Source: a bacterium (lineage in GTDB: Bacteria; Cyanobacteriota; Vampirovibrionia; Gastranaerophilales; Gastranaerophilaceae). Taken from it: 64,000 bases of DNA. The notes beneath the pieces were generated by a model, which was not told where the DNA came from, did no database searches, and saw only the letters and a list, made by a program, of their open reading frames with translations. Position numbers and translations under genes: made by a program. Shown here in pieces: positions 18,099 to 26,079 of the stretch. The number at the start of each line of letters is the position of its first letter. Position 1 is the stretch's first letter. The stretch is taken from NCBI GenBank assembly GCA_017541465.1, contig JAFXYZ010000013.1, forward strand, positions 1 through 64,000, in the 5' to 3' direction.

Positions 18099-19589
18099 TT
18101 AAACAAGTGCGCTGTATTCTCTGTATCTCTCGTCTGTCGGATATGTGAATACTATTGTATTCTCAGGGAATAATCTGTGCATTTTTTCATCGGTTGCAGC
18201 CAAATCAACTCTTCCGTTCGTTACAACAGGAGTAAATCCTTTGCATCCCCAGGTGGAGTTTTTTGTCGTATAGTGTACAACCGTTCCTTTTGCCTCGGAT
18301 TGGTCATTAATTCCATCTTCAAGTCCGATTAATCTCATTGCATTCTTGCCCATTGAATCGGAATAATACTGACTTCCGACTCTTTCAAAGCCCGAAAGTG
18401 TTGCGTGAGAACCGTCTTTATTAGCGGTTTTGATGTTATCCATATTCCCTGAACCCGTCTTGAGAACCGTTCTTCCGACAAGTTCAAAATTGTTCATATC
18501 AAGAAGGTAATATCTTTCCTTATCAGCGCTCTGGGTTGTATCGAAGATACCGAGCATTCCGTTTCCTTTGTCCTCAAGGTTATTATAGCCTTCAAGCGCC
18601 ATTGTAAATACGTCGTAATTGAGCCCCTGCTTATCAAGTCCCATTGTCTTAAATATCTTTTCGGCATCTTTAAGGCTGAGAACAGCATGTTCCTTCTGAA
18701 TATCTTCAGCCTGTCTTGTATTGAGTGCGCTCTGGATTTTACCGACTTCACTCTGAGCATCTGAAACCGCTTTTTCGGCAGCGCTCATCATCTCTGCCTG
18801 TTTGGTGTTATAAGCTAACTGAGCCGTCTGGATATTGCTCTTTAAAGTATTCAAATCTTCGTTTTTTAATTTGCTGATTTCGGTTTCAGCAAGATTAACA
18901 GCCTGCTCTTTTTCAGCTGTCTGGCTTTCAAGCTCTGACAACTCGCCGTTTAAGGTATTGAGTTCTTCATTAGCTTTATCAAGCTCTGCCTGTTTGGCAT
19001 CTCTTTGTTCCTGAACTGCCTGGCGCTGGCTTTCGGCTTCAGCTATCTTTGAAGCCAAATCATCGGGTGCGTTTTCACTGCCTTCCTGAGCCTTCAGTTC
19101 AGCTATTGCACTGTCAAAAGCGGATAACTGGCTGTCAAGATTTGCAACCTCACCTGTCAGAGTATCAATATTTGACTGTGTTTTATTAATTTCAACTTTT
19201 TTATCGGCAATAGCCTGATTATGTGCGTTTAAATTATCCTTTGCCGTTGCATACTGTTCTGCAAGCTGAGGTTCAACCTGCTGAAGCATTGTGCGGAACT
19301 GTTCTTCCGCTGTATCAATATCGCCCTGTAATCCCTTCAGAGTGGAATCAGAGCCGTCAATAATACTGTTTAAAGCATCCTGATTAGTGGATAAAGTACC
19401 CTGAGCATCGGTAAGTTTGCCCTGAAGCTCATCTGCGGTCATTGATTCAAGATTTGGTGTTGAATCGGGAGCCTGGACAGGATCATCACCGCCGCTGCTG
19501 CTTGGTGAACCCGAAGAAAACGGGTTTGAAGCTGATGCCTGTGTAGTCGGAGAAAGGGGCGCATCGTCCATAAGCCCTTCTGCGAGCAT
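18099..19589 (-). CDS. Modular coiled-coil protein with L,D-transpeptidase-like end (5' part frameshifted off)
   Basis: 496 residues from ATG 19589. A Ser/Pro-rich linker is followed by the junction ESMTADELQGKL, a long coiled coil (about 55-300) and a C-terminal domain. The HYTTKNSTWGCKGF motif there, with Cys449, resembles the YkuD_2-type L,D-transpeptidase active site (His...Ser-x-Gly-Cys). Such enzymes cross-link or modify peptidoglycan. There is no signal peptide. The same junction and coiled coil occur in the proteins at 23247-25502 and 40687-43065, which also have EF-hands before the linker. Here the matching EF-hand part lies upstream in the same frame but has no start codon; the real start is in another frame (see 19616-19888). 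The ATG at 19589 may therefore be only an internal Met. Confidence 0.75.
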   Translation of the reverse strand: MLAEGLMDDAPLSPTTQASASNPFSSGSPSSSGGDDPVQAPDSTPNLESMTADELQGKLTDAQGTLSTNQDALNSIIDGSDSTLKGLQGDIDTAEEQFRTMLQQVEPQLAEQYATAKDNLNAHNQAIADKKVEINKTQSNIDTLTGEVANLDSQLSAFDSAIAELKAQEGSENAPDDLASKIAEAESQRQAVQEQRDAKQAELDKANEELNTLNGELSELESQTAEKEQAVNLAETEISKLKNEDLNTLKSNIQTAQLAYNTKQAEMMSAAEKAVSDAQSEVGKIQSALNTRQAEDIQKEHAVLSLKDAEKIFKTMGLDKQGLNYDVFTMALEGYNNLEDKGNGMLGIFDTTQSADKERYYLLDMNNFELVGRTVLKTGSGNMDNIKTANKDGSHATLSGFERVGSQYYSDSMGKNAMRLIGLEDGINDQSEAKGTVVHYTTKNSTWGCKGFTPVVTNGRVDLAATDEKMHRLFPENTIVFTYPTDERYREYSALV

Positions 19590-19615
19590 ATTATTAAATT
19601 CATCAACGAGTAATT

Positions 19616-19888
19616 TTATATCCTTGTTCCCGAATTTTTCATCGGTGAAAATGTTTTTGGACAGGTTATCAAGTTTATCGATAGTGCCGTCACCGTTTGC
19701 GTCGAAATCATCAAAAATGCTCTCAATTTGGCTCGTAGAAAAATCAGAGTTAAAAATACTGCCCGAACCGAAATTGCCCTCTTTTTGAACCTTCTTAATC
19801 CCTCAACGAAGTCTTCCTTCGATACAGAGGTACCTTTTATAAATTTCAACAAAGCCGAAATGTTTGTTTTAAAGCCTAGCGAGCCCAT
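19616..19888 (-). pseudogene. Frameshifted N-terminal part of the modular protein
   Basis: ATG 19888 opens MGSLGFKTNISALLKFIKG and continues SVSKEDFVEG, like the N-terminal helix module of the two sister proteins. Near 19800-19802 (CCC on the plus strand) the sensible reading changes frame. Adding one G to the GGG run would give VEGIKKVQKEGNFGSG and then run without a stop through an EF-hand loop (DANGDGTIDKLD, near 19680-19705) into the ATG at 19589. So the intact gene would be 18099-19888 with a single-base deletion. It could be a true null allele, a phase-variable site or a sequencing error. As drawn, the last ~58 residues of this frame are nonsense. Confidence 0.75.
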
Positions 19889-20007
19889 TATTAATGTTCA
19901 CTCCCAAATTAATATCTCTCTAGTTATATAAAGTATTTTTTGGAAGCATGAATTTATTCCATGTGAGAACATTGAACTATAATTTTTACATTACTTAATA
20001 AAAACAA

Positions 20008-21204
20008 TTAATCGGCTAAACCCTTTGAGGCTCTCTCTAAAATGCCAAGGCAATAGGCTATCGTTATTCCGTAGTTTGTAACAGGAACATTTTTACTATG
20101 GGCAATCTCAATTCTGGAAAGGATTTCCCTTCTGTTTGTCATACACCCGCCACAATGGACTATTAATTTATAATCTTCAATATTTTTCGGAAATTCGTGG
20201 GAAGAAAAACGTTCAAATATAATATTTTTTTTAGTTTTTTTCTTAAGCAGATTAGGTATTTTAACCGTTCCTATATCGTCCTCAATATTGTGGTGAGTAC
20301 AGCTTTCGCAAATCAAAACCCTGTCGCCGTCCTGAAGAGTGTCTATTGCCTTAACCCCATTGATAAAACTCTTTAAATCGCCCTTCTGGCGCGCAAAAAG
20401 TATTGAAAACGATGTCAGAGGAATATTCTCGGGAACTTCTTCACTTACCTTTTTGAATGCCTGAGAGTCCGTAATGACTATTTTAGGCTCATTTTTTAAG
20501 TTTGATAATGTTTCTCTGATTTTATCCTCTTTAATCACAACCACTGTGCAGTTTATATCTAATAATGCCCTTATCATCTGCACCTGGGGTAGTATCATTC
20601 TTCCCTTTGGTGCTTCTTTATCAACAGGAGTAATAAGAAGAGCGGTTTGGTTTTCTTCTATTATTCCCTCAACAAGAGATTCAGGGTTAATAAAATCATC
20701 GGGCGCGGTTTTAATAAGCTCTTTCCTTATTAAATCAGCTGTTTCTGTTCTGTTTTTTGCGCATATTTTGACTACCGAGGAAGTATAATTCCTTATCTCA
20801 TCTTCTTTTGAGGGTGGTATTTGGAAAATATCCGACTTATTAATCAAAGCGACTACGGGAATATTTTTTGACTTAAACTCATTAAACAAAGAGATTTCAA
20901 GTTCCCCCCAACCCTCAGAATCACAAACAAGAAGGGCAACATCAATTCTCTGTATGGTTTCTCGTGCCCTGTTTACCCTTTTCTCACCTAATTCACTCTC
21001 ATCATCAAGCCCTGCGGTGTCAATAAACAAAACAGGACCTAAAGGAAGCATTTCCATTGTTTTTTCGACATTATCGGTCGTTGTTCCCGCAATCTCAGAG
21101 ACAATGGACATTTCCTGATGCAAAAGCGCATTCATTACAGAAGATTTTCCGACATTTGTTCTTCCAAAAATTCCTATATGAAGCCTGTTTCCTTTTGGTG
21201 TCAT
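20008..21204 (-). CDS. hydF: [FeFe]-hydrogenase H-cluster maturation GTPase HydF
   Basis: 398 residues. The N-terminal GTPase has G1 GRTNVGKSS, the switch region GTTTDNV, DTAGLDD and NKSD. A middle dimerisation domain follows, and the C-terminal cluster-binding part has CESCTHH and HCGGCMTNR, the Cys/His ligands diagnostic of HydF. It carries and transfers the precursor of the diiron subcluster to apo-hydrogenase, working with HydE and HydG (neither in the window). Its presence implies a [FeFe] hydrogenase elsewhere and an anaerobic, H2-evolving metabolism. Its start overlaps the last base of the upstream membrane-protein gene. Confidence 0.95.
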   Translation of the reverse strand: MTPKGNRLHIGIFGRTNVGKSSVMNALLHQEMSIVSEIAGTTTDNVEKTMEMLPLGPVLFIDTAGLDDESELGEKRVNRARETIQRIDVALLVCDSEGWGELEISLFNEFKSKNIPVVALINKSDIFQIPPSKEDEIRNYTSSVVKICAKNRTETADLIRKELIKTAPDDFINPESLVEGIIEENQTALLITPVDKEAPKGRMILPQVQMIRALLDINCTVVVIKEDKIRETLSNLKNEPKIVITDSQAFKKVSEEVPENIPLTSFSILFARQKGDLKSFINGVKAIDTLQDGDRVLICESCTHHNIEDDIGTVKIPNLLKKKTKKNIIFERFSSHEFPKNIEDYKLIVHCGGCMTNRREILSRIEIAHSKNVPVTNYGITIAYCLGILERASKGLAD

Positions 21205-22217
21205 TATGTTTCTTCCTTTGCCTTCTCGGAAATCTGACGGACATCAACCCCATTTTTAAAGAGTACCGCAAATCCGATTAAAGTTAAAGTCAGCGACTGG
21301 ATAAACGGATGGACTATTCCAAACACCAGCGCAGGCTCTTTTGCAACGTGGTAAAGCGCCATTGCCTGTATAACCGCATACTGATAAAGCCCGACAAATA
21401 TTGATGCCGAAGGAATTGCCGATGACAGCGCAATAAATGAAGAAATAAATAAGGTAACAGAAAATCCTGTTGTGAGCCCTAAACTCTTAACCGTCACATA
21501 AAACTCAAGACACTCTATTGACCAGATTACGACACTCCAAAACCCGACCATAAAAAACATTTTGGGGGAATTAATAATCTCAAAACCATCAATGAAGCTG
21601 TTTAAGAGTTTATTAAAAAATGAAATTATTTTAACCAGAATATCAGAAATTTTTTGGGGGAATTTTTGCGCTACCGAAACCAAAAAACCGCAAAATGCAT
21701 CGGTTTTATTGAACTTATAAAGCACAATAACAACGGAAAGCGCACCTAAAAACAGTATGGCGGCATAAGTGCACAGCTTCATCGCCAGATGGTTTTTGCT
21801 GAAAAACATTATCCCGATAAACAGCAAACCAAGCACGCAAAGCCCGTCAAAAATACGCTCTAAAACAATAGAACCGAAGATTTTAACCTTATCTGAATTA
21901 TTTTTTGCCCCGAGATAATAGGCTCTGAAAAAATCACCTGCTCTTGCAGGCAAACAAATATTTAAAGCACTCCCGGCAAAGCAAACCCCTGTCAGTTCGT
22001 TAATATTCATGCCCGACTTCTCTGAAAGCAAATAGTGAAGTCTTATTCCTCTTGCATACATCGATAAAAGCAGGACAGGGACAATAAGCCAGATTATTTT
22101 GTAGTTTATTTCATGCACAACTCTTGCAAATTCGCCAAACTGCATATCTTTAAACGCTAAAAATACGAAAATCAGAGTTATTAAAAGAACAAAAATCGTG
22201 CGTTTATTTATCTTCAC
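21204..22217 (-). CDS. Lysylphosphatidylglycerol-synthase-TM / flippase-like membrane protein
   Basis: 337 residues with about eight hydrophobic segments. It begins with a Lys/Arg-rich N-terminus and a first TM at about 8-22, and includes VCFAGSALNICLPARAGDFF, a stretch typical of the LPG_synthase_TM (UPF0104) family. Family members are flippase-like inner-membrane proteins; some move lipid-linked sugars, and the MprF relatives move aminoacyl-lipids. No aminoacyltransferase domain is attached. It sits 4 bases after the alcohol dehydrogenase gene and overlaps hydF by one base. Substrate unknown. Confidence 0.82.
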   Translation of the reverse strand: MKINKRTIFVLLITLIFVFLAFKDMQFGEFARVVHEINYKIIWLIVPVLLLSMYARGIRLHYLLSEKSGMNINELTGVCFAGSALNICLPARAGDFFRAYYLGAKNNSDKVKIFGSIVLERIFDGLCVLGLLFIGIMFFSKNHLAMKLCTYAAILFLGALSVVIVLYKFNKTDAFCGFLVSVAQKFPQKISDILVKIISFFNKLLNSFIDGFEIINSPKMFFMVGFWSVVIWSIECLEFYVTVKSLGLTTGFSVTLFISSFIALSSAIPSASIFVGLYQYAVIQAMALYHVAKEPALVFGIVHPFIQSLTLTLIGFAVLFKNGVDVRQISEKAKEET

Positions 22218-22221
22218 TGCT

Positions 22222-23181
22222 CTATCCCCTTACCAAAACCTTTACGGACTCTTTGCTTTTATTGCACTCAAATGCCTTCAGAGAATCCTCAAAATCAAAA
22301 ACAGCGGTGATTAAAGGTTTAACATCAACCTTTTTATCCGCCAGATATTTTAGCGCAGGTTTAAACTGACCGCACCTTGAGCCTAAAACCGTTATCTCAT
22401 CAACCACTATGGAAGAGAAATTAAACTCTTTTGATGCCGCGATGGTGCTTTTCAACACTAAAACACCTCTCGGTTTAGTCAGAGAAAGAGAAGTTTCAAA
22501 CCCAGAAAGCGAGCCTGTCGCTTCAACAACGACATCCCACTCTTTTTTTATCTCTAAATCGTTTAAGAGAAGAGTTTTTACCCCCTGAGCATTTGCAATA
22601 TCCAGTTTATTTTGGTGTTTTCCTACCAAAACAACATCTAACCCGGAAGCAGACAGGGCAAGAGAGGTCAATAATCCGAGTTTTCCGTCACCCAGCACCA
22701 GAACCTTCTGAATCGGCTGAATATGAAGCTGTTCAAGTATTTCAAGAGCAGCCGCAAGAGGTTCTGTGAATACTGCCTCTTCATCAGACACGTTTTCGGG
22801 TACTTCAAGCAGGTTATTCAGAGGAAGAGTGACATATTCTGCGAAACAACCGTCTTTATTCCATATCCCGAGTGTCTGACGGTTTGGACAGTGGCGCGAA
22901 AGTCCTTTTTTGCACCATTCACACTCTCCGCAACCGAGGTTAATTTCACCCACGACACGTTTATTGAGAAGTGATTTATCCTCAGAATTAATTTCTTCAA
23001 CCACTCCGACAAACTCATGCCCGAGAATGCCCTTATATCCCATATATCCTTTGGTTATTTCATAGTCTGTGTTACAGATACCGATTAATTTAACCTTAAT
23101 CAGCGCTTCATTTTGTTTGGGAACAGGCTTTTCACAGTCATTCACCAATTTTAATTCATTATCAAAAACAACCGCTCTCAA
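22222..23181 (-). CDS. Zinc-dependent MDR alcohol/polyol dehydrogenase
   Basis: 319 residues, slightly shorter than the typical 340-350. It shows GHEFVGVVEEI (catalytic-zinc His/Glu), the four-Cys structural zinc lobe CGECEWCKKGLSRHC and a Rossmann motif VLVLGDGKLGLL. This is the GroES-like plus Rossmann arrangement of the medium-chain dehydrogenase family, oxidising an alcohol or polyol with NAD(P). Substrate cannot be specified. The start is a TTG at 23181 behind an AAGGA-type ribosome site; no in-frame ATG is nearby. A TATAAT at about 23209-23214 on the minus strand may be its -10. First gene of a three-gene unit with the flippase-like gene and hydF. Confidence 0.88.
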   Translation of the reverse strand: MRAVVFDNELKLVNDCEKPVPKQNEALIKVKLIGICNTDYEITKGYMGYKGILGHEFVGVVEEINSEDKSLLNKRVVGEINLGCGECEWCKKGLSRHCPNRQTLGIWNKDGCFAEYVTLPLNNLLEVPENVSDEEAVFTEPLAAALEILEQLHIQPIQKVLVLGDGKLGLLTSLALSASGLDVVLVGKHQNKLDIANAQGVKTLLLNDLEIKKEWDVVVEATGSLSGFETSLSLTKPRGVLVLKSTIAASKEFNFSSIVVDEITVLGSRCGQFKPALKYLADKKVDVKPLITAVFDFEDSLKAFECNKSKESVKVLVRG

Positions 23182-23246
23182 AACTTTTTCCTTAAAACTA
23201 ATCTACGAAGATTATTATACAGGAAACAGAAAAAAGAAAAAAGATT

Positions 23247-25502
23247 TTACGGTTTTTTGTATTCAAGCGCCCATTTCAGCATCATCGCAACGCCGATTTG
23301 GTCATCAACGGCATCTGCGCTATAAACATGGTCTCTGACATATTTGCCGCTTGAATATTTGGAAGTACCTGCCCAGACATAAGGCGAAGGGCCGTAGCCG
23401 TTATTTGTATAGCCCATACCGTTATAGTGTTCTGCATAATCAAGCCAGGTCTGAATATCGTTCTCGTCAATTTTTCCATAGTCGCTTGAAAGTGCCTGTT
23501 TTGCTGAGTTTTCAAAAGTTCCGTACGGATCAAGACTGCCGCCCTCCTGAAGATTTCTGTTGAAATCACCCGAAGATTCTCTCCAGTGGATTGCTGCAAT
23601 CAGCTCTGCCGGATAGCCTGTCTGCTGAGCGAGTTCCTGATATTTATCATAGTATTTTGCGTAATGCTCTTTAAATTCGTTGAAGCTGGTTTCCTGGTTA
23701 GCGGTCATTCGTTCTTCCATTTCAATGTTGAATTTTGAAACGGGATTTTTGAATTTGTTTTTATCTTCTTTATTCTTGTAGTCCTGAATAGCGACATTGA
23801 CCTCGTCAACATCAGCCTGAGCCTTGGTAACCTCGTCCTGTGCCTTTGAAATCAGCTCTGTCTTTTTGGTTTCGTAGTTCTCTTTTGCTTCGTCATATTT
23901 TTGTTTTAATTCGTTAATTTCTTTGTTATCAAGTGCGGTGATTTTCTTTTGTAAATCACCCATTTGACCTTCTTCGTCACTGTTGAGTTTTTCAAGCTCC
24001 TCCTGAAGCTGTTCGAGTCCTGATCCGTCTTCGTTTGATTTTAATTTTTCAAGAGCATCGTTTGCCTCGTTGTAAGCTGTTTCGGCATCACTTTCGGCTT
24101 TTTCCGCTTCAGTAATTTCGGCATCAAGTTCAGCTATTTTATCCTGAAGTGACTGCTTTTGCTCTTCCGTATATTCGCTTGTATCAACAGCTTCAAGCTC
24201 TGATTTACTTGCTTTAAGGTTTTCCGTTCTTGATTTTGCATTATCCCATGTGGTCTTTGCGTCTGCAACTACACCCTCCTGGGCGGTTATTTCAGCTTCC
24301 TTCTTGGAAATTGCTTCTTCCTGCTTTTTTATTTCTTCCTGTTTTTCTTTAAGTGCTTTGGCTAAATCCTTATCAACCTCTTCAATGGCTTTTGTCATAG
24401 CATCAAAGGCATCATCTACACCTTTTTGAAGCTCTGCCAGTTCACCACCGCCGCTCTGAAGTTCTCCTAAGGTTTGCTGCTTTTCTTTTAATGCGGCTTC
24501 TCTTGTTGCCTTTTCGCTGTTTAACTGTTCAAGACTCATTTGCGACAAATTAACCGGTTTGTCCGAATCATCCCCGCCGTTGCTTGGGGGATTATTACCG
24601 CCATCGTTGTTTGCTGGCGGGACATTTCCTCCACCGTCAGTTCCGCTTGTATTTTGAGACTGCTGAGTTGGTTGAGGCTGTTCTGTCTCAGGTGTCTGAG
24701 GTGTTTGCGGGGTGGTTGTATCTCCGAGTTTTGTGTCGTAAGAGAAAGTACCGCTTTTTATTGCTTCGAGTGCTTTATTGATATTTTCAACGGTTATACC
24801 GTCTTTAAAGCATTCTTTTAAGTATTTTTCAAATTTTGCCTTTTCTTCGTCACTGAGCTTGCCGTCACCATCGACATCAAGCGCTTTTATTACTTCTTCT
24901 TTGGAATAAAAATCATCGAGTGCTTTTTTTACTTCTTCCGGAAGTTCATCTTCGGGTTTTTCAGGCTCTTGTGTATCATCTGTGCCGTCTGTTTCATCAA
25001 CACCTTCAGTACCGTCAGTTTCTTCCGTTCCTTCAGTTCCTTCTGTGTCCTGAACATCATCTGCTTCAGTGGTTTTAGCGCTGTAGCTGAACATCATTTC
25101 ATCTATATTAAAAGTATTTGAAGCATCTGTATCAGCTTCTTTTAAATATGCTTCAAAGTCTTCAAGAGTAAATTCGCCGTTATTATCATAGTCCAGAGAG
25201 TTTTTGAAGGTTTCATCCTGCATTAATCCGTTGAAATATTCCGAAAAAATTGAAAGATTTTCGTTATCCTCAGGGGCGGTTATCTGCCCGTCAGTGACAG
25301 TGAGAGAGGATAAATCGGCAAGATTAAAGCCCTCCGAAAAGATAGACAGTTCGGGGTTTTGGGTTATATATTCCTTAAATTCGTTTGCATAGAGATAGAA
25401 CAGGGAAGAATCCTTTGTCCTGATTATGTTTGCTTCCTCGCTATCAGCACCGATTTTTCCAAGAATATAATCTTTAAAACTATCCAGGAAATTTACTCTC
25501 AT
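23247..25502 (-). CDS. Modular EF-hand/coiled-coil protein with lysozyme-like end
   Basis: 751 residues. In order: an N-terminal helical module starting MRVNFLDSFKDYILGKI without a Sec signal; an EF-hand-like loop DYDNNGEFTLED; a Thr/Glu/Gly/Asp-rich repeat (DTEGTEGTEETDGTEG); a clear EF-hand DVDGDGKLSDEE; a Pro/Gln/Gly-rich linker; the junction LSQMSLEQLNSEK; and a coiled coil (about 320-590). The C-terminal domain (about 600-751) contains IAAIHWRESSGDFNRN, a Glu placed like the catalytic acid of lytic transglycosylases or lysozymes, and AEHYNGMGY. Peptidoglycan cleavage is a reasonable inference. It shares its modules with the proteins at 18099-19888 and 40687-43065; only the last domain differs. 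Confidence 0.8.
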   Translation of the reverse strand: MRVNFLDSFKDYILGKIGADSEEANIIRTKDSSLFYLYANEFKEYITQNPELSIFSEGFNLADLSSLTVTDGQITAPEDNENLSIFSEYFNGLMQDETFKNSLDYDNNGEFTLEDFEAYLKEADTDASNTFNIDEMMFSYSAKTTEADDVQDTEGTEGTEETDGTEGVDETDGTDDTQEPEKPEDELPEEVKKALDDFYSKEEVIKALDVDGDGKLSDEEKAKFEKYLKECFKDGITVENINKALEAIKSGTFSYDTKLGDTTTPQTPQTPETEQPQPTQQSQNTSGTDGGGNVPPANNDGGNNPPSNGGDDSDKPVNLSQMSLEQLNSEKATREAALKEKQQTLGELQSGGGELAELQKGVDDAFDAMTKAIEEVDKDLAKALKEKQEEIKKQEEAISKKEAEITAQEGVVADAKTTWDNAKSRTENLKASKSELEAVDTSEYTEEQKQSLQDKIAELDAEITEAEKAESDAETAYNEANDALEKLKSNEDGSGLEQLQEELEKLNSDEEGQMGDLQKKITALDNKEINELKQKYDEAKENYETKKTELISKAQDEVTKAQADVDEVNVAIQDYKNKEDKNKFKNPVSKFNIEMEERMTANQETSFNEFKEHYAKYYDKYQELAQQTGYPAELIAAIHWRESSGDFNRNLQEGGSLDPYGTFENSAKQALSSDYGKIDENDIQTWLDYAEHYNGMGYTNNGYGPSPYVWAGTSKYSSGKYVRDHVYSADAVDDQIGVAMMLKWALEYKKP

Positions 25503-25597
25503 ACATTCATGAACACATTTTGAAATGAAAAATTGCCAAAAATTTTAGGAAAGGTCGGTTGAAAAAAAATACGGGTTAGATTAGAATGAGATTACAC

Positions 25598-25684
25598 GGA
25601 GAGATGTCCGAGCGGTTTAAGGTGCAAATCTCGAAAATTTGTGTGGGGGCGACTTCACCGAGGGTTCGAATCCCTCTCTCTCCG
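25598..25684 (+). tRNA. tRNA-Ser(CGA)
   Basis: The acceptor stem GGAGAGA (25598-25604) pairs with TCTCTCC (25677-25683), with G25684 as discriminator. The anticodon stem CAAAT/ATTTG encloses CTCGAAA with anticodon CGA at 25632-25634. A long class II variable arm (TGTGGGGGCGACTTCACCG region) identifies serine. The T-arm is GAGGG-TTCGAAT-CCCTC. CCA is not encoded. Its 3' end is repeated twice downstream, so it looks like the integration site of the adjoining island. Confidence 0.95.
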
Positions 25685-25690
25685 TTTTTT
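25670..25690 (+). repeat. att-like 3' tRNA sequence, copy 1 (in tRNA-Ser)
   Basis: ATCCCTCTCTCTCCG plus a T-run at the tRNA-Ser 3' end recurs at 25872-25891 and 30178-30197. The 30 bases after copy 1 (CTGCATTATGCAACGAATAA region) also resemble those after copy 3 (five differences), but not those after copy 2. This is the pattern expected of a tRNA attachment site duplicated by integration. Confidence 0.7.
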
Positions 25691-25714
25691 CTGCATTATG
25701 CAACGAATAAGAAA

Positions 25715-25891
25715 AGGGATGAGAACCCTCGCCAAACAGAATTTGGTCTAAGGGTTCGAGCGAAAAACCGTACGGAATAAGTGAAACGAATTCCGGTTAG
25801 CGAGGTTGAAGTTGCGACTGTGCAAAGCACAAAAGCAACGGCAAAACCGGGCGAAAAGGTTTTTCAAGACAATCCCTCTCTCTCCGTTTTT
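25715..25891 (+). repeat. 177-bp structured direct repeat, left copy
   Basis: It matches 30021-30197 at 173 of 177 positions with no gaps. It can fold into at least four hairpins: AACCCT/AGGGTT enclosing CCAAA/TTTGG (25724-25756); CGGAAT/ATTCCG (25773-25795); GTTGC/GCAAC enclosing GTGC/GCAC (25811-25839); and AAAACC/GGTTTT (25843-25863). Three of the four differences between copies fall in loop or single-stranded positions, and the fourth lies next to the first stem. It ends with the att-like ATCCCTCTCTCTCCG. It has no coding frame of interest. It may be a non-coding RNA, the end of an integrative element or both. Confidence 0.85.
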
Positions 25892-26079
25892 GTTCTCTTT
25901 AGAAACATTTTATCGGAGGGATGAGTGTATTTTTTAGAACAGTTGATTTTTCACCTGAAATGATTATTTATTGGTCGAAACAAAATAAATCTTGTTTTAT
26001 GAATTTTTAATGAACATTAAATAAATTTTTATATAATGAAATTGTATTTTTATGTTAGAATGTCTTAAAGAGGGGTTTC

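Noticed and set aside
23197-23246. Terminator between the lysozyme-like modular gene and the dehydrogenase gene
   Set aside because: The region is A/T-rich with a possible -10, but no stable stem precedes a T-run on the minus strand.
25751-25886. A second, degenerate tRNA
   Set aside because: Only the T-arm and acceptor 3' half are present and they are split; no D-arm or anticodon arm can be drawn.
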